DNA from: CAYIYO01 sp964367715
Lineage (GTDB): Bacteria > Chlamydiota > Chlamydiia > Chlamydiales > Criblamydiaceae
DNA: 49,322 bases
NCBI GenBank assembly: GCA_964367715.1
Contig: CAYIYO010000007.1
Coordinates: forward strand, 1-49,322
Direction of reading: 5' to 3'
Under the pieces are notes generated by a model. It was not told the DNA's origin and searched no databases. It was given only the letters and a program-made list of their open reading frames with translations. The translations under genes and the position numbers were made by a program. Position 1 is the stretch's first letter. The number at the start of each line of letters is the position of its first letter. This document shows positions 24,810 to 32,545 of this stretch, one piece after another.

Positions 24810-25838
24810 ATGAATTTACCACGACTATTTTTTATTTCCACACTCATCGTTTTTGCAGGGATAGGCATCACCGCCGTCTTCAAAAATGGCCCCGCCTCTG
24901 ACGAAGTCTTGCCTGTTATGGTTGTCGAAGACTCCTCTCAGCCTGTCGAAGTCGATTTAGAACAAGACCTTCGGTCCGTGAATGCAAAAGATGTAGAAAC
25001 GCAAAATGTCACAGAAGCGCTTTATGTGGCTTCCGCAGATAAAGTGAAGCGCTCCGATGAAGGCCTTCCTGAAGCAAACCGCATTGAAGAACTCTTTCGC
25101 AAAGGCGAACCAAAACTTCCTATCGTGGAAACCATTACCTACAAGAGTCGCGCTGCTTGGCAAGAGGGCCGCCCCGCTTGGCTCTCCGACTACGCCTCCC
25201 ATTATAAAACGTCTCGCCATTTTATTGCCCGTAGCCTAAATGGCAAGCCTGCCTACTTTAAACAAGATGTTGCGGTGGGCGATCGCTTTAATGTTTTTAA
25301 ACTAGATAAAGAAATCGAATTCCATCTGCTAATCGATATCTCCCGCTCAAAATTGTGGTTCTATTATGTCGATAAAGGAACAAACGAGCGCGCTCTCTTA
25401 AAAACATATCCAGTGGGCCTTGGACGTGTGGATAGCAGTCAATCGTCGGGCATTCTTACTCCCTTAGGAACCTTTCTTTTAGGCGACCGCATCGCCATTT
25501 ATAAACCAAAGCAAGTCGGTTCTTTCAATAATGAACAGGTGGAAATGGTACGTGTCTTTGGAACGCGATGGATTCCATTCGAAAAAGGAATGGACAACGC
25601 GACAGCAGAAGCAAAAGGGTTTGGCCTTCACGGAGTTCCTTGGGCAGAAAATGCCGAAGGTGCACTGATAGAAAACAAAAGCTGTTTAGGCAGGTACGAA
25701 AGTGACGGATGTGTCCGTTTGGCCAGTGATGATATTGAAGAAATTTTTGCGATTGTTGTCACCAAACCGACATATGTTCATTTGGTAAAAGATTTTTTTG
25801 AAGCAGAGCTGCCTGGACGCGAAGTGGCATTGAAATAA
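24810..25838 (+). CDS. L,D-transpeptidase (YkuD domain), membrane-anchored
   Basis: About 342 residues. A hydrophobic N-terminal segment (about 5-23) anchors or exports the protein; a low-complexity acidic region follows. The YkuD catalytic domain runs from about 170 to 330, with LHGVPW and SDGCVRLAS, the HG...S-x-G-C-V-R signature whose Cys is the nucleophile. Such enzymes make 3-3 peptidoglycan cross-links or attach lipoproteins. The ATG at 24810 is chosen because GAAGGA lies six bases upstream. The gene lies between two palindromic elements, within a block that is otherwise contiguous in Chlamydia (CT266-accA), suggesting insertion or loss at this site. Confidence 0.88.
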   Translation: MNLPRLFFISTLIVFAGIGITAVFKNGPASDEVLPVMVVEDSSQPVEVDLEQDLRSVNAKDVETQNVTEALYVASADKVKRSDEGLPEANRIEELFRKGEPKLPIVETITYKSRAAWQEGRPAWLSDYASHYKTSRHFIARSLNGKPAYFKQDVAVGDRFNVFKLDKEIEFHLLIDISRSKLWFYYVDKGTNERALLKTYPVGLGRVDSSQSSGILTPLGTFLLGDRIAIYKPKQVGSFNNEQVEMVRVFGTRWIPFEKGMDNATAEAKGFGLHGVPWAENAEGALIENKSCLGRYESDGCVRLASDDIEEIFAIVVTKPTYVHLVKDFFEAELPGREVALK

Positions 25839-25846
25839 ATGCTTCT

Positions 25847-26009
25847 TATACCGAACGTGTTCCAAAATTTGGTTTTTTAGCTGCGTGAAAGCTCCCGCGG
25901 TTAAACGATCGCAAGTGGGTCAATATTAGCATATGAACCCACTTGCGATCGTTTAACCCCGGGGCTTTGACGTGCTCAAAAAGCCAATTTTTGAATCACG
26001 TTCGGTATA
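25847..26009. repeat. 163-bp palindromic element PE-3 (type A)
   Basis: From TATACCGAACGTG to CACGTTCGGTATA. The inner stem is TTAAACGATCGCAAGTGGG with its complement, around a TCAATATTAGCATATG loop. Outer arms match the element at 7040 in opposite orientation, and the inner arms match those at 24486 and 31205. It starts nine bases after the L,D-transpeptidase stop and ends 22 bases before accA. Confidence 0.85.
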
Positions 26010-26031
26010 AAAACAAGAGTAAGGATAAAAT

Positions 26032-27015
26032 ATGGATTTTTTGCCTCATGAGAAAAAGATACAAGAGTATCTCAAGACGATTGAGCACTTAAAAAAGCAA
26101 AGTCAAGATAGCCCTCTATTTAAAAGCGAAATCCAACGTCTCGAGGAAGCGCTTGAAGAAATGAAAATGACTGTTTACGCAGAGTTGACTCCGTGGGAAC
26201 GTATTCAAATCTGTCGACATCCGGATCGTCCCCATACTGTCGACTATATTGAACACCTTTGCGAAGATTTTCACGAATTGTGTGGAGATCGTCTATATGG
26301 AGATGATCGTTCCGTTATTGGAGGGCTGGCAACTATTAACGGGATCAACTGCATGCTCATTGGTCAAGAAAAAGGCCATGATACCGAAAGTCGAGTCAAA
26401 CATAACTTTGGGATGCTACACCCAGAAGGATTTCGTAAAGCGCTACGCTTGATGAAGCTTGCAGAAAAATTTCACATTCCCATCGTCAACCTAATCGATA
26501 CTCCCGGAGCCCACCCTGGCCTCGACGCAGAAGAACGCGGAATAGGATCTGCCATTGCCGTTAATCTTCGAGAGATGGCGATGATTGAAGTGCCGATTAT
26601 CGTCATTGTCATTGGCGAAGGCTCCTCCGGTGGTGCGTTGGGAATGGGCATCGGTGATGTGGTGGGGATGTTGCAGCATGGCTACTACTCCGTCATCTCG
26701 CCAGAGGCATGTTCGTCCATTCTATGGAAAGACAATGCCAAAAAGATGGAAGCGGCAAAAGCGCTAAAGCTGAATTCCGAAAATCTTCTCCAGTTTAAGG
26801 TCATCGATGCCATCATCGAAGAACCACTGGGAGGCGCTCACCATGATCCTGCAATCGTATATAAAAATGTTAGTCAATTTATTGTAGAACAGCTTGAATT
26901 GCTGACGAAAATCCCGCCAAAGCTTCTGCTAGAACAGCGCTACCTCAGATTTAGAGCCCTTGGAGCGCATCAGAAAGAAACGATTTCCTCCAACGGAGAG
27001 AACGGCAATTCATGA
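26032..27015 (+). CDS. accA: Acetyl-CoA carboxylase carboxyltransferase, alpha subunit
   Basis: A 327-residue subunit that transfers the carboxyl group from biotin to acetyl-CoA in the first step of fatty-acid synthesis, together with AccD. The N-terminal helix and TPWERIQICRHPDRPHTVDYI, LYGDDRSVIGGLA, GQEKGHD, NLIDTPGAHPGLDAEERGIGSAIA and VIVIGEGSSGGALGMGIGD are all family hallmarks. Length is standard. Its stop codon overlaps the start of the ABC exporter gene (ATGA), so accA-ABC-queC form one operon. accD and accBC are outside the window. Confidence 0.96.
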   Translation: MDFLPHEKKIQEYLKTIEHLKKQSQDSPLFKSEIQRLEEALEEMKMTVYAELTPWERIQICRHPDRPHTVDYIEHLCEDFHELCGDRLYGDDRSVIGGLATINGINCMLIGQEKGHDTESRVKHNFGMLHPEGFRKALRLMKLAEKFHIPIVNLIDTPGAHPGLDAEERGIGSAIAVNLREMAMIEVPIIVIVIGEGSSGGALGMGIGDVVGMLQHGYYSVISPEACSSILWKDNAKKMEAAKALKLNSENLLQFKVIDAIIEEPLGGAHHDPAIVYKNVSQFIVEQLELLTKIPPKLLLEQRYLRFRALGAHQKETISSNGENGNS

Positions 27016-28943
27016 AAGCACTCTTTACTTTGGCTTTAGGAAATAAGAAACATCGCATATTGATTGTTTTTGTCATCGTCTCAATGATCCTCTTAACAAT
27101 CGCCTCTCAAATGGAAATATTCGCCTTGGGAGTGGTCTCAAGGAAGGGTCCGGATTTTTTTGAGCTTTTTGGCCCTTTGTCTAATGGCGAATTACGCACG
27201 GCAGAAGCGGTGACTCCAGAAGAGATCTCTCAACGCTGGCAAATGATCGACACCACAGGCGCTGGAAGGATCACTCACGCAGAAGCGACGGCCTTCGTTG
27301 CAAAGAATACTCAAGCAAATCTTTTTGATGTTGTAATGGCGTTTTTGGATCGTCATTTTGCCCTCACAGGAAATCTTACCAATCTCGCATTTTTTATTGT
27401 TGTCATCTCTCTTTTTAAAGCGGTGACAACCTTCTGCCAACGTTTTTCGTCGAAACTCGTCTCGATATGGATCAGCCGCGACCTCCGTGCACAGTATTTT
27501 ACTCATATCCAATCGATGCCGATGAGCTTTTACCAAGAATATAATATCGGCGCTCTCTCTTCACGCATCACCAACGATTCCTATCTAATTGCAGAGGGCA
27601 TCAATGGCTGTTTGATGAACTATCTTCAAACACCTTTTACTGTCGTCACCACGCTGATCCTTTGCTTCATGACCTCATGGAAACTGTCTTTGATCATGTT
27701 TTTTGGGCTGCCTTTAATCCTCTTTCCGATCATTTTTATTGCAAAACGTATCAAACGTCTGTCAAAACAATTTTTAGCAAATCAAGAACGCTTTCTCTCT
27801 CTTCTCATTGATTTCATTGGGGGAGTCATGACAGTCAAAGTCTTTGTGATGGAAACATTTGCATTGAACAAATACATCGAACAAAACGACTCCCTGGCGA
27901 ACTTAGAGCAGCGTAGCGCACGCTATGACTCTGCTGCGCGGCCTATCATCCACTTTGTCGGAATGTTTTTTCTGGCGACGGCTCTTCTATATGGACTCTA
28001 TGTCGAACAAATGAGTGTTGCTGAAATTTTATTTTTTTGCGGCCTTTTATATGTCTTTTACGAGCCGATCAAAAAGTTTGCAGAAGAAAACTCTCAGATC
28101 CAGTGGGGCGTTGCCGCAGCGGATCGCATGGCAGAGGTGATGAACCTTCAATCCAAAATTACCGACCACCATGCAGCCGAAGAGCTCGTCGGATTCAAAG
28201 AGAGCATTGAATTCGACGACGTATGGTTCAAATACGGCGAAGAATGGGTGTTAAAAGGGTTGAACTTTAAAGTCAAAAAAGGGCAAATTGTTGCCATCGT
28301 CGGCCCGACCGGCGCAGGAAAATCCACGATCGTTCAGCTTCTTCCGCGTCTGTACGATCCGCAACAAGGCGAAATTCGTATTGACGGGATCCCTCTCACA
28401 CACTACACACAAAAATCGGTCCGCGAACACATCTCCTACGTCCCGCAAAGACCCTTTCTTTTTATTGATACGGTCGCAGCAAATATAGCGTTTGGACGAG
28501 AGTTTTCTCGCGAACACATCATCGCCTCTGCAGTGAAGGCACACGCGGACGAGTTTATCAGACGTCTGCCAAAAGGATACGACACACTGCTAGCAGAAGC
28601 GGGAAAAGATCTTTCTGGAGGCCAACAGCAGCGCGTCGCCATCTCACGCGCCATCGCAAAAGATGCTCCGATCCTTATCATGGATGAAGCAACGTCAGCC
28701 CTTGATATGATCAGCGAAAACCATATCAAAGAGGCGATGGAAAGCTTGCGTGGAAAAGTGACGCAGATCATCATCGCTCATCGTCTTTCTACGATCGAAG
28801 ATGCCGATCTCATCATCTACCTCGAAGAAGGAAAAAAAATTGCAGAAGGGACAAAAGACGAACTGCTAAAAAGTTGTCCAAGTTTTCGTCTTATGTGGGA
28901 ACTGATGCATAGCACACACCGCCTACCCGAAATTGTCCTATGA
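27012..28943 (+). CDS. MsbA-type ABC exporter with an inserted periplasmic EF-hand-like loop
   Basis: A 643-residue half-transporter: membrane domain (about 1-365) and nucleotide-binding domain. Walker A GPTGAGKS, Q-loop VPQRPF, signature LSGGQQQR, Walker B ILIMDEATSALD and the H-loop IIAHRLS are intact. Between the first membrane helix (about 14-36) and the next (about 118-138) lies a polar insert of about 80 residues that includes DTTGAGRITHAE, spaced like a calcium-binding EF-hand loop but with weak ligands. Position after accA matches C. trachomatis msbA (CT264, from memory). Lipid A or lipid export is likely but not proven. Confidence 0.88.
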   Translation: MKALFTLALGNKKHRILIVFVIVSMILLTIASQMEIFALGVVSRKGPDFFELFGPLSNGELRTAEAVTPEEISQRWQMIDTTGAGRITHAEATAFVAKNTQANLFDVVMAFLDRHFALTGNLTNLAFFIVVISLFKAVTTFCQRFSSKLVSIWISRDLRAQYFTHIQSMPMSFYQEYNIGALSSRITNDSYLIAEGINGCLMNYLQTPFTVVTTLILCFMTSWKLSLIMFFGLPLILFPIIFIAKRIKRLSKQFLANQERFLSLLIDFIGGVMTVKVFVMETFALNKYIEQNDSLANLEQRSARYDSAARPIIHFVGMFFLATALLYGLYVEQMSVAEILFFCGLLYVFYEPIKKFAEENSQIQWGVAAADRMAEVMNLQSKITDHHAAEELVGFKESIEFDDVWFKYGEEWVLKGLNFKVKKGQIVAIVGPTGAGKSTIVQLLPRLYDPQQGEIRIDGIPLTHYTQKSVREHISYVPQRPFLFIDTVAANIAFGREFSREHIIASAVKAHADEFIRRLPKGYDTLLAEAGKDLSGGQQQRVAISRAIAKDAPILIMDEATSALDMISENHIKEAMESLRGKVTQIIIAHRLSTIEDADLIIYLEEGKKIAEGTKDELLKSCPSFRLMWELMHSTHRLPEIVL

Positions 28944-29638
28944 AAAAGAAAGCCGTTGTCATTCACTCAGGTGGGATGGACTCGTCGATTTGCCTCGCAC
29001 TCGCCATAAAAGGATTTGGAGCAGAAAATGTGCTCAGCGTCTCGTTTTCCTATAGCCAGCGCCATTCGGTCGAGCTGCAGCAAGCTGCAAAGATATGCAA
29101 ACAATGGAAAGTCGACCATGTCACACTTTCTATCAACTGCTTAAAAGAAATCACCACAAACGCATTGATGGATGAGACGCAAGCGATCGAGCATCTTCCC
29201 GAAGAGGCACCCAATACACTGGTGGTCGGTCGCAATGGTCTAATGGCACGCTTAGGAGCCATCCATGCCCATCATCTCGGCGCCCATTGCATCTACATGG
29301 GCATCATTGAAGTAGAAGAAGCAAACTCAGGATACCGCGACTGCTCGCGACATTACATGGATCTGATGCAGGAAATTTTGCGCATCGACCTTGACGATGT
29401 GTCGTTTGAAATACGGACTCCACTTGTCAAAATGACGAAAAAGCAGACGATGGAACTCGCCTATAAAGAAGGGATTCTCGACTACCTGCTTGAAGAAACG
29501 GTTTCGTGTTATGAAGGAGTGCGAGGATGGGGATGCAAAACGTGTCCTGCATGTAAGCTGCGCAATGAAGGCATCCGACAGTTTATCGCAGAACACCCAG
29601 ACGCCGTCCATGCACAGGAATTCGGAAACCGTCCATAA
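28940..29638 (+). CDS. queC: 7-cyano-7-deazaguanine synthase (queuosine precursor)
   Basis: A 232-residue ATP-dependent enzyme converting 7-carboxy-7-deazaguanine to preQ0, a step in queuosine synthesis for tRNA. The PP-loop HSGGMDSSICLALA (about residues 9-22) binds ATP; the zinc site is C-x(n)-GWGCKTCPACKLR (about residues 193-212), with four cysteines. Length is standard. It overlaps the ABC exporter by four bases and ends the operon at the inverted repeat 29644-29736. queD/E/F are not in the window. Confidence 0.93.
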   Translation: MKKKAVVIHSGGMDSSICLALAIKGFGAENVLSVSFSYSQRHSVELQQAAKICKQWKVDHVTLSINCLKEITTNALMDETQAIEHLPEEAPNTLVVGRNGLMARLGAIHAHHLGAHCIYMGIIEVEEANSGYRDCSRHYMDLMQEILRIDLDDVSFEIRTPLVKMTKKQTMELAYKEGILDYLLEETVSCYEGVRGWGCKTCPACKLRNEGIRQFIAEHPDAVHAQEFGNRP

Positions 29639-29643
29639 AAAAA

Positions 29644-29736
29644 ATCGACCACAGAGCCCACAAAGAGAAAAACAGGAAGATGCCTATCAAATATAGACTT
29701 TCTTCCTATTTTTTCTCTGTTGGTTCTGTGGTCGAT
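29644..29736. terminator. Long imperfect inverted repeat between queC and dnaQ-like gene
   Basis: ATCGACCACAGAGCCCACAA and the following 17 bases pair, with a few mismatches, with the complementary arm at 29701-29736. T-runs lie on both sides, so it can serve as a bidirectional terminator for the two convergent genes. The arms are longer (36 bases) than needed for termination and may be a repeat of another family. Confidence 0.65.
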
Positions 29737-29753
29737 AAAAAAGATACGAAAAC

Positions 29754-30485
29754 TTAGACTAAGCTTGCCTGTGCGGGAGCTGCTGCTGCTGGATTGAGAA
29801 GGCCTAGCTTGATGAATGCTTCTTTGAGTCCTTGATTTTCCTGCTTCTCAAACACTTCATTTTCCGATAACCAGCGCACATAACTACCAGGGACATCCGC
29901 AAGGGGCACGCCCGCATGTTTTCCAAACGGCATATTAGTAAGGACAACAGGTTTCTGCAATAGGGCACATGCTTGGTCGATTGTAAGATCATCCAACATC
30001 TTCGAAAACATCTGATGAAGGACCACAACGTCGTCTAACGCGCGGTGGGCATTGTTTGCTGCAATTCCATAAATCTCTCGTAAAAATTGAAGAGAATGTC
30101 GCGGTAGATCTGGTCGGTATTTGCGCGCCCACTTCAATGTATCTAAAAAATGCCAAGCAGGGAATTCCATTTGATTTCGCTTAAACTCTTCTTTTAAAAA
30201 CAAAAGGTCAAAGGCATCGTTATTATGAGCAATTAAGACGGTATCACCTTCGCAAAATTCAATAAATTCCTTTCCTACAACAGAAAAAGGGTCAGCATCG
30301 GCAACCATCTCATTTGTAATTTTATGAATTGCAGTCGCTTCTGCGGGAATATGAATATCAGGTTTAATCAAGCGTTCGAATGTACGGTTTAACTCAGGAT
30401 CATATGCAGCGAGCTCAATGATGCGATCTTGTGTCGAACGGACACCTGTTGTTTCTGTATCGTAATAGATGGGACGTCTTTTCAT
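29754..30485 (-). CDS. DnaQ-like 3'-5' exonuclease with C-terminal DUF3820 domain
   Basis: A 243-residue protein. The exonuclease (DEDD) motifs are visible: YYDTETTG (Exo I, about residues 7-14), IAHNNDAFD (Exo II) and HRALDDVVVLHQMF (Exo III, the DEDDh His). Residues about 185-215 (MPFGKHAGVPLADVPGSYVRWL) form a DUF3820-type module often fused to or next to such exonucleases. It corresponds in location to the C. trachomatis dnaQ paralog CT261 (from memory). It could be a proofreading subunit or a stand-alone nuclease. Its start overlaps the upstream lipoprotein stop by one base (TAATG), indicating co-transcription. Confidence 0.88.
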   Translation of the reverse strand: MKRRPIYYDTETTGVRSTQDRIIELAAYDPELNRTFERLIKPDIHIPAEATAIHKITNEMVADADPFSVVGKEFIEFCEGDTVLIAHNNDAFDLLFLKEEFKRNQMEFPAWHFLDTLKWARKYRPDLPRHSLQFLREIYGIAANNAHRALDDVVVLHQMFSKMLDDLTIDQACALLQKPVVLTNMPFGKHAGVPLADVPGSYVRWLSENEVFEKQENQGLKEAFIKLGLLNPAAAAPAQASLV

Positions 30486-30658
30486 TAGAATCCTGCTCCA
30501 GGAGTCATGCCATTACTTGCACTGCGATCTTTGTAAACATCCGGATTGTTCGTTGTAGGAATGAGGCAGCAGTCATCGTCTGTGGGCATGCGGTAGCATC
30601 CACTTAGAAGTAGGGTGAGGCAAAATAACGACGCATAAAGAAAGGGGGAAGTACGCAT
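30485..30658 (-). CDS. Small lipoprotein
   Basis: A 57-residue protein with a signal peptide ending in the lipobox LLSGC at about residues 16-20, so the mature N-terminal Cys would be lipidated and membrane-anchored. The mature part is only about 38 residues, with a CC pair. AAGGAG lies seven bases before the ATG at 30658; the upstream open frame is not needed. It sits between the FliO-like and dnaQ-like genes on the same strand. I recognise no family. Confidence 0.7.
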   Translation of the reverse strand: MRTSPFLYASLFCLTLLLSGCYRMPTDDDCCLIPTTNNPDVYKDRSASNGMTPGAGF

Positions 30659-30705
30659 ATGTAGGCTCCTTGATGCCGCTATATTAGTGATTCGTTCGAT
30701 TTTCT

Positions 30706-31188
30706 TCAAGTAGAGGTTTTTTTGTAAATTTTATCAAACATCGAGGACGAAGCGGGATTTTCTTCTACATCATTAAGTGATAACGGAAATTCACTGAGAC
30801 AGGTCACTCCATTCATGGAGTCTGCAATGACCAATGCCTTATTATTGACGTGGATCATATAAATAATTGTTTTAGCAGAAATTTGTCGTTGTTCCAGCAC
30901 TTTGATTCGGCTGCCGGTATTTCCAAATTGTAGGCGTGTCGATTGCATGCGCCGGACAAACCAGCTAATGCAGATGAGCGCGATCACTAAAAGTCCCAGC
31001 GTAAACAAAATGCTGGTTAGTTCTTCATAAAATTGGTTATTATCATAGGGGATTTCTGCGACTTCATTGCTTTCGAGGGGAGGGCGTTCGATAGGTGCGG
31101 AGGGCGCCTCTGCAGCAGTGGCGTGGGCATATAGTCCAAACAGAAAGAATAAATTAAAAAATATTTTCACTATTGTTATCGCCCTCAC
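30706..31188 (-). CDS. FliO-like type III/flagellar export accessory protein
   Basis: A 160-residue protein: signal peptide (about 1-25), a short periplasmic stretch, one membrane helix (about 60-80, ILFTLGLLVIALICISWFV), then a small beta domain with SRIKVLEQRQISAKTIIYMI, the FliO pattern (IxVLE...L...K.I..I.V). FliO helps assemble the FliPQR export gate. Chlamydiae are non-motile but keep some flagellar-type export parts, so this may serve a flagellar-like apparatus. The start is a GTG at 31188; a second GTG six codons on is possible. The lipoprotein and dnaQ-like genes follow on the same strand. Confidence 0.65.
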   Translation of the reverse strand: MRAITIVKIFFNLFFLFGLYAHATAAEAPSAPIERPPLESNEVAEIPYDNNQFYEELTSILFTLGLLVIALICISWFVRRMQSTRLQFGNTGSRIKVLEQRQISAKTIIYMIHVNNKALVIADSMNGVTCLSEFPLSLNDVEENPASSSMFDKIYKKTST

Positions 31189-31204
31189 GTAAGATTTTTT
31201 CGTT

Positions 31205-31368
31205 TATACACAAGTAAAATCAAGAATCGGTTTTTAAGCGATGTGAAAGCTCCCGCGATTGACCGATCGAAAGTCGTTTAATATTAATAATATGAACCGA
31301 CTTTCGATCGGTGAATCCCGGGGCTTTGACATGCTCAAAAAGCCAATTTTTGAATTCACTTGTGTATA
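31205..31368. repeat. 164-bp palindromic element PE-4 (type B)
   Basis: Almost identical to the element at 24486 (three differences seen: GTAAAAT for GTGAAAT, GGTGAAT for GGTCAAT, CATGCTC for CATCCTC). Two of the three fall on one arm only. It lies in the divergent region between the FliO-like gene (minus) and folB (plus), so it separates two promoters rather than marking an operon end. Confidence 0.87.
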
Positions 31369-31411
31369 TAGTCAAAAAATCTATTCTTGACAATGGGAGA
31401 GTAAGGATATA

Positions 31412-31437
31412 CTTGTGTATACCCGAACCGTGGTATA
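31412..31437. repeat. Adjacent solo ends of both palindrome types
   Basis: CTTGTGTATA (type B right end) is followed directly by CCCGAACCGTGGTATA (type A end, identical over 15 bases to the right end of the element at 6114). This looks like leftovers of two insertions or excisions, 27 bases before the folB start codon. Confidence 0.5.
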
Positions 31438-31463
31438 TACTTCAAACTTGGATGTAATAAAAA

Positions 31464-31817
31464 ATGAACGGAATCATTGGCTTTAAAAAATTGAGAGTAG
31501 ACTGTATCATCGGTATCCTCCCACACGAACGCGTGCAAGAACAAACGCTTTTTGTCGACATCAAAGTGCGCCATGATTTTTCTGCCTGTATAAAAGACGA
31601 TCATATCGATGCCACAATTGATTACGTGCGTATGGCAGAGTTAGTAACAGAAACTGCTGTGACCGGTAAATACGGATTGATTGAAACCTACGCTGCAGCA
31701 GTCATAGAGCGTTTATTTGAAACATTTCCAATCAGTTGGGCGTGGATACACATTGAAAAACCTGTTGCGCTTCCAGCAGCAGCATGTAGCATGGTAGAGC
31801 TGGAGCGCACACGATAA
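31464..31817 (+). CDS. folB: Dihydroneopterin aldolase
   Basis: A 117-residue folate-pathway enzyme cleaving dihydroneopterin to 6-hydroxymethyl-dihydropterin. The family pattern is present: IIGILPHERVQEQTLFVDI at the N-terminus, IDYVRMAELV in the middle, LIETYAAAVIERL with the active-site Glu, and IHIEKPVALPAA (catalytic Lys region). Length matches. The stop codon overlaps the next start (TAATG), coupling it to the SDR gene. Confidence 0.92.
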   Translation: MNGIIGFKKLRVDCIIGILPHERVQEQTLFVDIKVRHDFSACIKDDHIDATIDYVRMAELVTETAVTGKYGLIETYAAAVIERLFETFPISWAWIHIEKPVALPAAACSMVELERTR

Positions 31818-32530
31818 TGGGATGGATTTTAATCACAGGTGCTGCAAAAGGATTAGGCGCAACAACCGCACGGGTATTAGCGCAACAAGGATACGATGTT
31901 GTCATTCATTATTGCCAAAGCGAACGGGAAGCAGAAAAAACAGCGAACGAATGCCGGCAGTTTGGGGTCCAAGCAGAAATCTTTCAAGGTGATTTTTCGA
32001 ACAGTGAAAAGACTTGTGATTTTATCGGACGTTACACAGCGAAGTATGTGAATACCTATGCTTTGGTCAATAATGTAGGGAATTACTTTGGAAAAGAAGA
32101 TCCTACGATAAGTTCTGAGCAGATCGAACAGTTATTTCAAACGAACGTGCATGCGCCTTATGCATTCATGAAAGAACTTTATCCTATTTTGGAACAGACG
32201 AAAGGAAATGTCGTTAATATCGGCATGGCTGGCCTTGAGTTATCGCGTGCAGATATATATTGTCCGCTCTACACGACGACCAAAAGAGCGTTATATTCAC
32301 TGACGCGTGCCTGCGCCAAAAAATGGGCGCCACACGGCGTGCGCGCAAATATGGTTTCGCCGGGATATATCGATACTGCTGTCGACTTGCCTATCACATT
32401 AACCGACTTACCGCTAAAGCGCGCGGCAACAGAAAATGAGGTGGCGCGAGTCATTGCCTTTCTAATCGATCCTAAAAGTGCCTACATCACCGGACAAAAT
32501 ATTGAAGTTGCGGGCGGAGTTAGGTTGTAA
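31817..32530 (+). CDS. SDR-family oxidoreductase, possibly FolM-like dihydropteridine reductase
   Basis: A 237-residue classical SDR: ITGAAKGLGATTARVLA (TGxxxGxG cofactor motif, about residues 6-22), NNVGN (NNAG equivalent), and the catalytic YTTTK (Tyr and Lys, about residues 153-157). GVRANMVSPGYIDT and GQNIEVAGGVRL close the fold. Because it is fused translationally to folB, a role as dihydromonapterin/dihydrofolate reductase (FolM) is plausible; FabG-like function cannot be excluded. It starts the chain that continues with the hypothetical gene at 32546. Confidence 0.8.
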   Translation: MGWILITGAAKGLGATTARVLAQQGYDVVIHYCQSEREAEKTANECRQFGVQAEIFQGDFSNSEKTCDFIGRYTAKYVNTYALVNNVGNYFGKEDPTISSEQIEQLFQTNVHAPYAFMKELYPILEQTKGNVVNIGMAGLELSRADIYCPLYTTTKRALYSLTRACAKKWAPHGVRANMVSPGYIDTAVDLPITLTDLPLKRAATENEVARVIAFLIDPKSAYITGQNIEVAGGVRL

Positions 32531-32545
32531 AAAAATAAAAAATTA

